NCBI RefSeq assembly: GCF_007988945.1
Contig: NZ_BJVC01000004.1
Location: 1 to 64,000, forward strand
DNA: 64,000 bases
Reading direction: 5' to 3'
DNA from: Swaminathania salitolerans
GTDB taxonomy: Bacteria; Pseudomonadota; Alphaproteobacteria; Acetobacterales; Acetobacteraceae
The notes below the pieces were generated by a model. The model did not search any database, was not told the origin of the DNA, and saw only the letters and a program-made list of their open reading frames with translations. The stretch's first letter is position 1. The number at the start of each line of letters is the position of its first letter. Positions 9,217 through 19,700 of this stretch are shown one piece after another. The position numbers and the translations under genes are program-made.

Positions 9217-9687
9217 ATGACCACATCAGAGAACGATCTCGCCGGGCTGAGTCAGCTCGGCCGTCATACCGTGCAGCCGGACAATCCCGAAACCGCGACG
9301 CTCGAGAAGGTTCCGAGCCCGCATCGGGGCCGCGACTATGTCGTGCGCTTCACGGCGCCCGAATTCACCTCGCTCTGTCCGGTGACCGGCCAGCCCGATT
9401 TCGCCCATATCGTCATCGACTACATTCCTGACGAATGGATCGTCGAGAGCAAGTCGCTCAAGCTCTATCTCACGAGCTTCCGCAATCACGGAGCATTTCA
9501 CGAGGATTGCTCCGTCAGCATCGCGACGCGGCTCGTCGAGGTCCTGAACCCGAAATGGCTGCGGATCGGCGCCTACTGGTATCCGCGCGGCGGCATTCCG
9601 ATCGATGTGTTCTGGCAGACGGGAAATGCGCCGGAAGGCGTCTGGATTCCGGCACAGGACGTTCCCGGTTATCGCGGTCGCGGCTGA
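9217..9687 (+). CDS. queF: NADPH-dependent 7-cyano-7-deazaguanine reductase QueF
   Basis: QueF reduces preQ0 to preQ1 with NADPH in queuosine biosynthesis for tRNA wobble modification. At 156 residues it is the short, unimodular type. The nucleophilic Cys is in [13 protein letters not shown] (about residue 50). The substrate Glu is in [10 protein letters not shown], the QueF motif, followed by [11 protein letters not shown]. The C-terminal [14 protein letters not shown] is also typical. No other queuosine genes are adjacent. It is divergent from rnd and followed at once by a hairpin terminator. Confidence 0.96.
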   Translation: MTTSENDLAGLSQLGRHTVQPDNPETATLEKVPSPHRGRDYVVRFTAPEFTSLCPVTGQPDFAHIVIDYIPDEWIVESKSLKLYLTSFRNHGAFHEDCSVSIATRLVEVLNPKWLRIGAYWYPRGGIPIDVFWQTGNAPEGVWIPAQDVPGYRGRG

Positions 9688-9696
9688 GACAGGCCA

Positions 9697-9731
9697 GAAA
9701 AAACCCGGCCTCCTTGCGGAGCCGGGTCTTT
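9697..9731 (+). terminator. Intrinsic terminator after queF
   Basis: ACCCGGC (9703-9709) pairs with GCCGGGT (9721-9727), extended by CTCC/GGA in the loop. The stem is preceded by an A-run and followed by CTTTC. It lies between queF and the converging atpC. Confidence 0.65.
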
Positions 9732-9819
9732 CGGGTCGGTGGGCCAGGATGACCCGGGCGGCCTGATAAGATCGATCCTGCGGGGCTGTCCCTGTCGGTC
9801 CCTGCCCCGCCCGGACGCG

Positions 9820-10239
9820 TCAATGCGTCGGGTGACTGATCTCGGCCGCCTCGATCTCCGCACGGGCGGACTGGATGCGGCGGGACAGGCTGTCCTGATG
9901 GGAGATGTCGTCGGCAGCCACATTGGTGAACTGCGTCTCGAGCCTCTCGAGCCGTTCCTGCGCCTCGCTGAGAACGATCTCGGTCACCGGGAGGGCTTCA
10001 TCGGCCAGAATGGTACAACGCTGCGACGTGATGTCCGCAAATCCCCCGGAAACGAAAAAGCGCTCGGTGACCTGGCCGTTTTCATACAGGGAGACGACAC
10101 CGCCGCGCAGCAGGAGCATGATCGGCGCGTGATCGGGCATTGCCGCGATATCGCCGTCCTCGCCCGGGAGCACTGCCATCTCGACTTCCTTGCGGAAGAG
10201 CAGCTTCTCCGGGCTGATGATTTCGACCTGGACCGGCAT
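9820..10239 (-). CDS. atpC: ATP synthase F1 subunit epsilon
   Basis: Epsilon is part of the central stalk of F1 and damps ATP hydrolysis. The 139-residue length and the N-terminal beta-sandwich are typical: VQVEIISPEKLLF, VLPGEDGDIAAMPDHAPIM, then FFVSGGFADIT. The C-terminal helical hairpin is present (VLSEAQERLERLE). It is the last gene of the leftward operon, 4 bp after atpD. Confidence 0.96.
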   Translation of the reverse strand: MPVQVEIISPEKLLFRKEVEMAVLPGEDGDIAAMPDHAPIMLLLRGGVVSLYENGQVTERFFVSGGFADITSQRCTILADEALPVTEIVLSEAQERLERLETQFTNVAADDISHQDSLSRRIQSARAEIEAAEISHPTH

Positions 10240-10243
10240 GATG

Positions 10244-12600
<2,357 letters not shown>

Positions 12601-12609
12601 GATCCGTCC

Positions 12610-14148
12610 TTAGGCTTCGAAGCGCTTGTTGAACGTCGTGAGCAGCTCGGTCAGCTTGGCTTCCGTTTCCGGCTTGATCTGACGATCGTTGCGGATGGCA
12701 TCGAGAATGGGCTTGCCCGAGCTGCGCATCTCGGCCAGCAGGGCCGCCTCGTAGCGGACGACCTGATCGACCTTGACCACATCCACGAAACCGCGCGTTC
12801 CGGCAAAGAGAATCACGACCTGCTCCTCGACCGGCAGCGGCGAGGTCTGGGGCTGCTTCAGCAGTTCCGTCAGGCGGGCACCACGCTCGAGCTGCTTGCG
12901 CGTGGCGGGATCGAGATCGGAAGCGAACTGCGAGAACGCCGCCATTTCGCGATACTGGGCAAGGTCCAGCTTGATCTTGCCAGCAACCTGCTTCATCGCC
13001 TTGATCTGGGCGGCAGACCCGACGCGCGACACCGAACCGCCGACATTCACGGCCGGACGGATGCCCTTGTAGAACAGATCGGTCTCGAGGAAGATCTGGC
13101 CGTCGGTGATCGAGATCACGTTGGTCGGGATATAGGCCGCGACATCGCCAGCCTGGGTCTCGATGACCGGAAGGGCCGTGAGAGAACCGCCACCGAATTC
13201 GTCGGACATCTTGGCAGCGCGCTCGAGCAGACGCGAGTGCAGATAGAACACGTCACCCGGGAACGCCTCGCGGCCCGGCGGACGACGCAGCAGCAGCGAC
13301 ATCTGGCGATAGGCCACGGCCTGCTTGGACAGATCGTCGTAGCAGATCAGGGCGTGCATGCCGTTATCGCGGAAGAACTCGCCCATCGAGCAGGCCGAAT
13401 ACGGTGCGAGGTACTGCATCGGAGCCGGATCGGACGCGGTGGCGGCGACGACGATGGAATAGTCCATCGAGCCTTCTTCCGTCAGCGTGCGAACGAGATT
13501 GGCCACCGTGGAGCGCTTCTGGCCGACGGCGACATAGATGCAATAGAGCTTCTGCTTCTCGTCACCCGTGGCGTTGACGGGCTTCTGTGCGACGATGGTG
13601 TCGATCAGGATCGCGGTCTTGCCGGTCTGGCGATCGCCGATCACCAGTTCGCGCTGGCCGCGCCCGATGGGCACGAGGGCGTCGATCGCCTTGATGCCGG
13701 TCTGCATCGGCTCGCAGACGGACTGACGCGGCATGATGCCCGGCGCCTTCACCTCGGCGCGCTTCATCACGACATCGGTCAGCGGCCCCTTGCCGTCGAT
13801 CGGGTTGCCGAGCGCATCAACCACGCGCCCGAGAAGCCCCTTGCCGACAGGCACCTCGACCACGGCCCCCGTGCGAGTGACGGTGTCGCCCTCGCGGATG
13901 CCGTCGCCGTCACCGAACACGACGATGCCGACGCTGTCCTGCTCGAGATTGAGCACCATGCCGCGATCGCCGGTGGCCTCGAAGGAGACCATTTCGCCCG
14001 CCATGGCATTGCTCAGACCGTAGACGCGCGCGATGCCGTCGCCGATCGACAGGACGCTGCCCGTCTCCGAGACCTGCGCTTCGTCATTGAAGGACGCGAT
14101 CTGCTGCTTGAGGATGTCCGAAATCTCTGCGGGACGGATATCCATCAC
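12610..14148 (-). CDS. atpA: ATP synthase F1 subunit alpha
   Basis: This is the non-catalytic nucleotide-binding subunit. The P-loop GDRQTGKT is near residue 170. The stretches [19 protein letters not shown] and [18 protein letters not shown] are highly conserved. Length is 512. Its start overlaps the atpH stop by 4 bp, so the two are translationally coupled. Confidence 0.98.
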   Translation of the reverse strand: MMDIRPAEISDILKQQIASFNDEAQVSETGSVLSIGDGIARVYGLSNAMAGEMVSFEATGDRGMVLNLEQDSVGIVVFGDGDGIREGDTVTRTGAVVEVPVGKGLLGRVVDALGNPIDGKGPLTDVVMKRAEVKAPGIMPRQSVCEPMQTGIKAIDALVPIGRGQRELVIGDRQTGKTAILIDTIVAQKPVNATGDEKQKLYCIYVAVGQKRSTVANLVRTLTEEGSMDYSIVVAATASDPAPMQYLAPYSACSMGEFFRDNGMHALICYDDLSKQAVAYRQMSLLLRRPPGREAFPGDVFYLHSRLLERAAKMSDEFGGGSLTALPVIETQAGDVAAYIPTNVISITDGQIFLETDLFYKGIRPAVNVGGSVSRVGSAAQIKAMKQVAGKIKLDLAQYREMAAFSQFASDLDPATRKQLERGARLTELLKQPQTSPLPVEEQVVILFAGTRGFVDVVKVDQVVRYEAALLAEMRSSGKPILDAIRNDRQIKPETEAKLTELLTTFNKRFEA

Positions 14149-14732
14149 GCGGCTCCCTTCATGGCATTCTGGATGCGGGCCAGACGCCCGCGAATGGAGG
14201 TATCAAATAGCTTCGCGCCGATCTGCACGACGAGGCCGCCGATCAGCGCGGGGTCAACGTGCTCGACCATGGCGACACGGGCATAGCCCGCTTCGGCCAG
14301 ACGGGCCTGCAGGGCGCTGCGCTGGGCAACGCTCAGCGGCTGCGCGCTGCGCACTTCGGCCACGGTCTCGCCACGACGCTTCGCGTCGAGGGCCAGAACG
14401 GCACCGAGGATTTCGTCGAGACGGGACAGACGACGGTTCTGTGCGATCACGCCGACGAAACGCTGGATGCTCTCGCCGAAGCCCTGGGCACGGAGAACGG
14501 CATCGAACGCCTTTCCGGCCTGACGCGATTCGAGGCTCTGATCGCCCAGAAAACGGCGGAGCTCGGCGCTCTCGGCCAGAAGCTTGCGCAGGGCGCGCAC
14601 CTGATCCAGCACCTCGGGGAGCGCCGACCGGTCCCCCGCATATTCATAGAGGGCCAGAGCATAACGATGCGCTACACCGCCTGCCGCATTCGAGCTGACC
14701 TGCGGCGCTTCGGCTGTTTCGACCACTGTCAC
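14145..14732 (-). CDS. atpH: ATP synthase F1 subunit delta
   Basis: Delta links F1 to the peripheral stalk. The conserved core is [12 protein letters not shown] near the N-terminus and the C-terminal [22 protein letters not shown]. The start is uncertain: the frame runs up to a GTG at 14780 (211 residues), but a GTG at 14732 (VTVVETAE..., 195 residues) is nearer the usual family length and is used here. Neither has a strong ribosome binding site. It is the first gene of the operon, with about 400 bp of gene-free DNA upstream for the promoter. Confidence 0.9.
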   Translation of the reverse strand: MTVVETAEAPQVSSNAAGGVAHRYALALYEYAGDRSALPEVLDQVRALRKLLAESAELRRFLGDQSLESRQAGKAFDAVLRAQGFGESIQRFVGVIAQNRRLSRLDEILGAVLALDAKRRGETVAEVRSAQPLSVAQRSALQARLAEAGYARVAMVEHVDPALIGGLVVQIGAKLFDTSIRGRLARIQNAMKGAA

Positions 14733-15175
14733 GTCCGGCGTTCCCACCCCAATTACACAAACTTCCTGATGACCACCCACGCCTGTCGGGCATGGCGCCC
14801 GTCACGGGACAACCGGTCATGACTCAGGTAACGAGACTGTTCGTCCCGATTCCGCAATAACGGATCAGGCCTCGCGGCGCGTCTAGCACGCAGGGCTTAT
14901 CGAGCGCAACTGACACTGCCAGGAGCGCGCCGCAAATCCTGCGATCCGCGATCACGACCGTCGCCACGGGCGGACATGTCGGGCCGGACGGATGGAAGCG
15001 CCCTTGCGACTCCCGTCCGATGACAGCAATCCGGCCGCTGCCGGGCCAAAGACCGGAACAGAAACCAGGTCAGAAACCGGTACAGAAACCCGGGGATTTG
15101 CTTTTCGCGAGGCTTTTTTGGCAGAAGAAGCCCGCTCCTGAGAAAAACCATCGAAACAGAAAGCAGGTTCGACGC
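14733..15175. other. Intergenic region, atp promoter side
   Basis: These ~440 bp separate the divergent atp operon and the cupin gene. They hold no convincing gene; a frame that reads into the cupin gene from 15020 is Lys/Gln/Pro repeats caused by a DNA repeat. They should contain both promoters, but I could not pick convincing boxes. A short tandem repeat is listed separately. Confidence 0.5.
15059..15094. repeat. 12-bp tandem repeat, three units
   Basis: Units CAGAAACCAGGT (15059-15070), CAGAAACCGGTA (15071-15082) and CAGAAACCCGGG (15083-15094) share CAGAAACC. They lie ~80 bp before the start of the secreted cupin gene. Confidence 0.7.
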
Positions 15176-15712
15176 ATGACCTTCCGTTCACGCGCCTTTC
15201 TTCTCCTTGCCCTGACCGGTCTCGCAAGCGCGACTCCGCTTCACCAGGCCCGCGCGGAAACCGATCAGCCCCAGCCGCCGAGCGTCTCCTACTGGGACAG
15301 CTGGACCGACACGCACGGTGTCACGCATCTGACGAAATGCAAGCTGAGCAATTTCTCGCTCTCGCGTCTCTCCCCGCATACGGACCCGCTCTGGACCAAC
15401 CACGCCCAGAAGGGCATGGCGCGCATGGTGACCAGCGTCCAGCCGGCCCATTGGGAGGGAGGATGGCATGCCCCGGAGAACGTGCAGTGGATCATCCCGC
15501 TCATGGGGATCTGGTACGTCGAGACGATGGATGGAACGCGCGTCGAGCTGAATCCCGGAGACGCATTGCTGAGCGAGGATGTGAAGGCGATTGCCGACAG
15601 CAAGGGTCATGTCGGTCATCTTTCGGGCAATGTCGGAGACGGTCCCGTGGCGCTCATGATCACGCAATTCGCTTCGGCACATGCGCGCAACAAACCCTGC
15701 CTGACCCGCTAG
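15176..15712 (+). CDS. Secreted cupin-domain protein
   Basis: This is a small beta-barrel (cupin) protein exported to the periplasm. The start is the ATG of MTFRSRAFLLLALTGLAS, preceded by an AGCAGG site; it gives 178 residues with a signal peptide cut near the QARA motif (residue ~27). The cupin part lies in the second half: IIPLMGIWYVETMDGT, VELNPGDALLSEDV and GHVGHLSG carry the G-x-x-x-PG motif and possible metal-binding His/Glu. The substrate is unknown. The Trp-rich N-terminal half (SYWDSWTDTHGVTHLTKCKL) recalls uncharacterised periplasmic cupins. The gene stands alone between the atp operon and tRNA-Gly. Confidence 0.78.
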   Translation: MTFRSRAFLLLALTGLASATPLHQARAETDQPQPPSVSYWDSWTDTHGVTHLTKCKLSNFSLSRLSPHTDPLWTNHAQKGMARMVTSVQPAHWEGGWHAPENVQWIIPLMGIWYVETMDGTRVELNPGDALLSEDVKAIADSKGHVGHLSGNVGDGPVALMITQFASAHARNKPCLTR

Positions 15713-15919
15713 AGCCAGGATACCGACGGTGGATTCGGCACGAATGGCGCCCTTCCGGCGGCGCCCCGCCCGCCGGTGCAGGACGCCACGTGTCCGGGGC
15801 GCGCGAAGCCGATCGTGTCGGAGCCGGGCGTGATGGAGCCGGGCGTCATGACGCCGACCGTCACGGGGAGCGCGTTGCGCGCAGGATGCAATATCGGAAA
15901 TTTTCGGGGGAAGATCGAC
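15713..15919. other. Gene-free spacer between cupin gene and tRNA-Gly
   Basis: I see no supported gene. A 60-codon leftward frame (15709-15891) would need a TTG start and looks like no known protein. Repeated GGAGCCGGGCGT blocks (about 15829-15848) are present. Confidence 0.4.
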
Positions 15920-15993
15920 TGGAGCGGGCGAAGGGAATCGAACCCTCCTCAGAAGCTTGGAAGGCTACTGCATTACCACTATGCTACGCCCGC
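15920..15993 (-). tRNA. tRNA-Gly(TCC)
   Basis: On the minus strand GCGGGCG (15987-15993) pairs with CGCCCGC near the 3' end. The D-loop has GTGGTAAT, the anticodon loop CTTCCAA gives anticodon TCC, and the T-arm has GGTTCGATTCC. CCA is encoded (15920-15922). Confidence 0.95.
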
Positions 15994-16009
15994 GCTCTGT
16001 CGATGGCTT

Positions 16010-16038
16010 TCCCTAGCGCCGATCGCATTCCGAGGCAA
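16010..16038 (-). promoter_or_regulatory. Candidate sigma70 promoter for tRNA-Gly(TCC)
   Basis: Read leftwards: TTGCCT, 17-bp spacer, TAGGGA, about 17 bp before the tRNA. The -35 is good and the -10 weak. Confidence 0.45.
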
Positions 16039-16073
16039 GATGCAGTTTCGGCAAATCGGAATGAAATGAGCTC

Positions 16074-16102
16074 TTGACTTCATCTCGATAGGGACGCATT
16101 AC
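16074..16102 (+). promoter_or_regulatory. Candidate sigma70 promoter for tRNA-Trp-secE-nusG
   Basis: TTGACT (16074-16079), a 17-bp spacer and CATTAC (16097-16102) lie 75 bp before tRNA-Trp. The -35 matches five of six bases; the -10 is weak. Confidence 0.45.
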
Positions 16103-16176
16103 GCCGCAAGTGGTCTCGTCACGAGCCAGTCGCCCCGGTCCAAGGTCCGGATGGCTGGAATGGAGATGATGACTTC

Positions 16177-16253
16177 AGGGGTGTAGCTCAATTGGCTAGA
16201 GCGCCGGTCTCCAAAACCGGAGGTTGAGAGTTCGAGACCCTCCGCCCCTGCCA
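16177..16253 (+). tRNA. tRNA-Trp(CCA)
   Basis: Acceptor stem AGGGGTG/CGCCCCT, D-loop AGCTCAATTGGCTAGAGC, anticodon stem CCGGT/ACCGG with loop CTCCAAA (anticodon CCA), T-arm with GTTCGAGAC, and encoded CCA. tRNA-Trp next to secE is the common bacterial arrangement. Confidence 0.97.
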
Positions 16254-16334
16254 CCACGCCGCAGCCGCTGGCCTTTGCGCCAGCGAGCGGAGTCGGGCGC
16301 GGTCCTCCGCCACGCGCGGCTTTTCACAGCATAG

Positions 16335-16637
16335 ATGAGGATGACGGTGTCGGTCACACCCCCAAAACACGGGTCGCAGCAGTCTTCGCCCTCCAAGGGT
16401 GGCGCATCGAAAGAGACGCCCAAGCCGTCCTCCAAATCCGGCCCACGCTTCAATCTGGTCCAGTATCTCAAGGATGTCCGGACCGAAGCGACCAGGGTTA
16501 CCTGGCCGACGCGTCGCAACACGCTGGTCACCACGGGCGCCGTGCTTGCCATGGCCGCCCTCACCTCTGTTTTCTTTTTCGTCGTCGACCAGGTCATCGG
16601 GCTTGGCGTTCGCGAACTTTTTGGCGTTGGAGGCTAG
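16335..16637 (+). CDS. secE: Preprotein translocase subunit SecE
   Basis: SecE is the small clamp subunit of SecYEG. The 100-residue protein has a ~35-residue Ser/Lys/Pro-rich extension, then the conserved amphipathic segment FNLVQYLKDVRTEATRVTWP with the TWPTRRN motif, and one membrane span at about 65-88 (TTGAVLAMAALTSVFFFVV). The position between tRNA-Trp and nusG (11 bp) fits. Translation may start at the first or third codon (both ATG). Confidence 0.95.
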   Translation: MRMTVSVTPPKHGSQQSSPSKGGASKETPKPSSKSGPRFNLVQYLKDVRTEATRVTWPTRRNTLVTTGAVLAMAALTSVFFFVVDQVIGLGVRELFGVGG

Positions 16638-16648
16638 GACGAACAACC

Positions 16649-17179
16649 ATGGCTAAGCGTTGGTACGTCGTACATGTCTATTCCGGATTCGAGAAGAAGA
16701 TCGCGACCCATATCAAGGAACAGGCAGCCCAGAAGGGCCTGACGGATCAGTTCGAGGAAGTTCTGGTACCGTCCGAGGATGTCACCGAAGTGCGTCGTGG
16801 CCGCAAGGTGAATGCGGAGCGCAAGTTCTTTCCCGGTTATGTTCTGGTCAAGATGGAACTCACCGACGATGCCTGGCATCTGGTCAAGGACACACCGAAG
16901 GTCACGGGATTCCTCGGGACGCGCAATCGTCCCTCCCCCATCACCGAGGCCGAGGCCGAGCGTATGCTCAAGCAGGCGGAAGAGGGCGTCGAGCGTCCGC
17001 GTTCCGCGCTCACCTTCGAGGTCGGCGAGCAGATCCGCGTGGCCGACGGTCCGTTCACCTCGTTCAACGGCGTGATTGAGGAAGTGGACGAAGAGCGTAC
17101 CCGCCTCAAGGTCAGCGTTTCGATCTTCGGTCGCTCGACACCGGTCGAGCTCGACTACACCCAGGTCGAGAAACTCTGA
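16649..17179 (+). CDS. nusG: Transcription antitermination factor NusG
   Basis: NusG binds RNA polymerase, stimulates elongation, and couples it to Rho or ribosomes. The NGN domain (KRWYVVHVYSGFEKK, residues 2-16; FFPGYVLVKMEL) and the C-terminal KOW domain (GPFTSFNGVIEEVDEERTR) are complete in 176 residues. Unlike the common order, no rplK follows: a terminator lies 45 bp downstream and the next genes run the other way. Confidence 0.97.
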   Translation: MAKRWYVVHVYSGFEKKIATHIKEQAAQKGLTDQFEEVLVPSEDVTEVRRGRKVNAERKFFPGYVLVKMELTDDAWHLVKDTPKVTGFLGTRNRPSPITEAEAERMLKQAEEGVERPRSALTFEVGEQIRVADGPFTSFNGVIEEVDEERTRLKVSVSIFGRSTPVELDYTQVEKL

Positions 17180-17224
17180 GCGATCCGTTCAGGGGCCTGT
17201 GTCGGGCCCGGTCGCATCTCCAAA

Positions 17225-17257
17225 TAAAAAACCCGCCTTCGAAAGGCGGGTTTTTTT
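17225..17257. terminator. Intrinsic terminator after nusG (bidirectional)
   Basis: The hairpin AAAAAACCCGCCTT / AAGGCGGGTTTTTTT has a 3-nt loop. Long A and T tracts on both sides make it usable for nusG and for the converging pqiC. Confidence 0.85.
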
Positions 17258-17374
17258 GTGCCTGTCTGCCGGATCGGGGCCATCCGGATCTGGCAAGGAA
17301 GAGGAAGAACGCCCCTGGAAGAAACGGAGCCCCCGATGAGCCCCCTCCAATGGTCGGAAGGGGATCCGGAAGCA

Positions 17375-18013
17375 TCAGGGCCGGGAGCAGCAGGGCAGAA
17401 CGGGCAAGGCCCGCAGTTTCGCCGCGGCCTGATCGGCCAGCTGGCCGGTAAGACGGCTGAGAGCCGCCACGAGCGTGTTGGTCCTGGCATCGGGCAGATG
17501 CGTCCGGAGCTGAACCGGATAAGCGAGATTCGGTCCTATACCGGATTTGTCTCCATGAACCGAGAGCGATCCGACGAGCGCGGCATTGCCGTTCTGGTCG
17601 GCATTGAAGGCAGTGACCGTCAGCTCGACATAAGCGCGCGGCTTTGTCGAAACGGCATCGTTCTGGGCGAAGACCGTCGTGCCCGGCAGACGTTGCGCGA
17701 GATCCTGCGTGAGAACCCGGCCGATCATATCGCCGATCGGTTCGCTCCACGCGGTCCCGTGTGCGATCCCGAGCTTGTAATCCTTGTCCTGCCGGACGAT
17801 CTCGTCCCGGTCGAGACTTGCGGTCACGACAGGCGTACGCACCTCCACCACGACAGGACCGCCCGGCTGAACCTGGCCGGATACGGGCTGGATGGCATAC
17901 AGCGTCGGATCGCTGCCGCACCCTCCCAGCCCTGCCGCCACGAGAACGGAAAGACCGAGAAGCGCTGCGTAGCGACGGGGCCGGTTCAGGCCGGCAGGGA
18001 GAAACATCTTCAC
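17375..18013 (-). CDS. pqiC: PqiC-like outer-membrane lipoprotein of an MCE transport system
   Basis: PqiC-type lipoproteins (ABC-type transport auxiliary family) sit in the outer membrane and dock the PqiB tube. The signal peptide ends in a lipobox, AAGLGGC, with Cys32. The mature part has the typical SDPTLYAIQPVSG opening and a mixed alpha/beta core (RAYVELTVTAFNADQNGNAAL). It follows pqiB with 1 bp between genes and is the last gene of the three-gene operon. Confidence 0.85.
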   Translation of the reverse strand: MKMFLPAGLNRPRRYAALLGLSVLVAAGLGGCGSDPTLYAIQPVSGQVQPGGPVVVEVRTPVVTASLDRDEIVRQDKDYKLGIAHGTAWSEPIGDMIGRVLTQDLAQRLPGTTVFAQNDAVSTKPRAYVELTVTAFNADQNGNAALVGSLSVHGDKSGIGPNLAYPVQLRTHLPDARTNTLVAALSRLTGQLADQAAAKLRALPVLPCCSRP

Positions 18014-18014
18014 G

Positions 18015-19700
18015 TCAGTGGCGTCCCGTAATCAGTGCCGAAGGGTGATGGTTGAGATAATCGGTGAGGAAGCGGATAGAGCGCGCGGCCTGACCCAGCT
18101 GCGTGATCATGGCCTGGAGATCCCGATGGAAATCGGTATCGCCGCCATAGCTCGCAAGCACGGTCTGCGCGTTCCTCAGCGTTCCCTCCAGCGCATCGCT
18201 CATGGCGGGAAGCTTCTTGAGGAAGGGCTTCATGCCCTGATCGGCGTTTCTGGTCAGCGCGGAAATATGGCGCAGCGAATCGCGCAGGGCGACAATCGAC
18301 TGCTTTACCTCCGGGCTGGACAGGCGCTGGTCGGCATGGGCGAGGAGCCCGTTGAGATGCTCGCCGATCTGGGTCAGCGGCATGGCGGCGACCTTGTCCA
18401 TGGTCGTGGCCGCCGAGGCCATGATCCCGTCGAGACCGCCCGGCTGGCTGGGCAGGATCGCGACATCCCCTTCATAGGTCAGCGTCGCGGGTTTCGCATG
18501 TTTGACGAACTGGAGACCGATCATCGATTCCCCGGTCAGGAAACTCGCGCTCTCGACCGAGGCGCGCATCCCCCGCTGCACGAAGGCGGTGAGCAAGGCG
18601 TGCTGCGACTCGCGCGACACCTCGTCGGAATTCATCACGCGTTCCGGCTCGAGTTCCATCTCGACGCGAACCCTGGCCGAACCCTCCTTCTCGTTCACCT
18701 TGAGAGAGACATCCGTCACGGTTCCGACCTGGATGCCGAACATGCTGACCGTGGCGCCCGATGTGAGCCCCTTGACCGAGCTGTCGAGATAGGTCGCCGC
18801 CTTGACGCGCTGATGATAGCGCGCGTTATCGGCATCGGCCTTGCTCGCATAGAGCCTGAAAACGGAATTTGCCGGTGCCTGCGGGGCGTCGATTTTCAGG
18901 CGACGGGCGGGCAGACCGAAGGCGACGCCTCCCGATAGCAGCGCCTGCAGCGAGGTGAGCTGGACCTTGAGTCCGCCGGCGCCGAGCCCGACCTGCACGC
19001 CGGAGACGTTCCAGAATCGCGTATCGGTCCGCAGATAGTGATCGTAGGGGGATTTGACGAAGACCTGCACCATGATCGGGCCTTCGCCCCCGGGTGGCAT
19101 GGTGTAGCCCAGAACCTCGCCCACCGACATGTCGCGGAAGAAGACCGGCGCGCCCTCGCCGATCGAGCCGAGCGTCGGCGTCACCAGCATGAACGTCGAA
19201 CCCGGCTGATCCGAGCGGACGCCGGGAGCGGTCTCGAGCCCGGTGAAGTTGCTCTCGTAGCGCCCGCCCTTCTCGCCGGGATCGATCGCGATATAGGCGC
19301 CCGATAGCAGGGTTTCGAGACCGGTGATGCTGGCACCGTTGATCCTCGGACGCACGACCCAGAAGCGGGTATGCTCGGTCAGGATATCCTCGGTATCGGC
19401 ATTCATGCGGACATGGACGATCACGCGCCGCATATCGGGCGTGAGGCTGATATCCTGCACCGTACCCAGCGTGACCGCCTTGTTCTTGACCTGGGTCTGT
19501 CCTGCAGTCAGACCCGAAGCGGTATCGAAGGTGATCGTGATATCCGGCCCACGATTGGCAAGGCTGCGCCAGGCCAGCCATCCCGCGATGACGATGGCGA
19601 GAATCGGGATCAGCCAGATGATCGAGAAACGGGTCTTCCTGATCCCGGCCTTCTTCGGCGCAGGCGAGGAACTCCGGGATTGATCGTTTTGGTCGCTCAC
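18015..19700 (-). CDS. pqiB: PqiB-like intermembrane transport protein (MCE family)
   Basis: PqiB forms a needle of stacked MCE hexamers that carries lipids between inner and outer membranes. At 561 residues it has a short cytoplasmic N-terminus, one membrane span (IIWLIPILAIVIAGWLAWRS, about 28-47), then several MCE modules. MCE cores are visible as ITFDTASGLTAGQTQVK and VKGLTSGATVSMFGIQVGTV, plus a long helical C-terminus (HLNGLLAHADQRLSS). It overlaps pqiA by 4 bp. Confidence 0.92.
   Translation of the reverse strand: MSDQNDQSRSSSPAPKKAGIRKTRFSIIWLIPILAIVIAGWLAWRSLANRGPDITITFDTASGLTAGQTQVKNKAVTLGTVQDISLTPDMRRVIVHVRMNADTEDILTEHTRFWVVRPRINGASITGLETLLSGAYIAIDPGEKGGRYESNFTGLETAPGVRSDQPGSTFMLVTPTLGSIGEGAPVFFRDMSVGEVLGYTMPPGGEGPIMVQVFVKSPYDHYLRTDTRFWNVSGVQVGLGAGGLKVQLTSLQALLSGGVAFGLPARRLKIDAPQAPANSVFRLYASKADADNARYHQRVKAATYLDSSVKGLTSGATVSMFGIQVGTVTDVSLKVNEKEGSARVRVEMELEPERVMNSDEVSRESQHALLTAFVQRGMRASVESASFLTGESMIGLQFVKHAKPATLTYEGDVAILPSQPGGLDGIMASAATTMDKVAAMPLTQIGEHLNGLLAHADQRLSSPEVKQSIVALRDSLRHISALTRNADQGMKPFLKKLPAMSDALEGTLRNAQTVLASYGGDTDFHRDLQAMITQLGQAARSIRFLTDYLNHHPSALITGRH

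Noticed and set aside
15059-15094. Possible CRISPR-like array
   Set aside because: Units are 12 bp, directly adjacent and few; no spacers and no cas genes anywhere in the window.
15709-15891. 60-codon leftward frame after the cupin gene
   Set aside because: TTG start, no ribosome binding site and no recognisable features.
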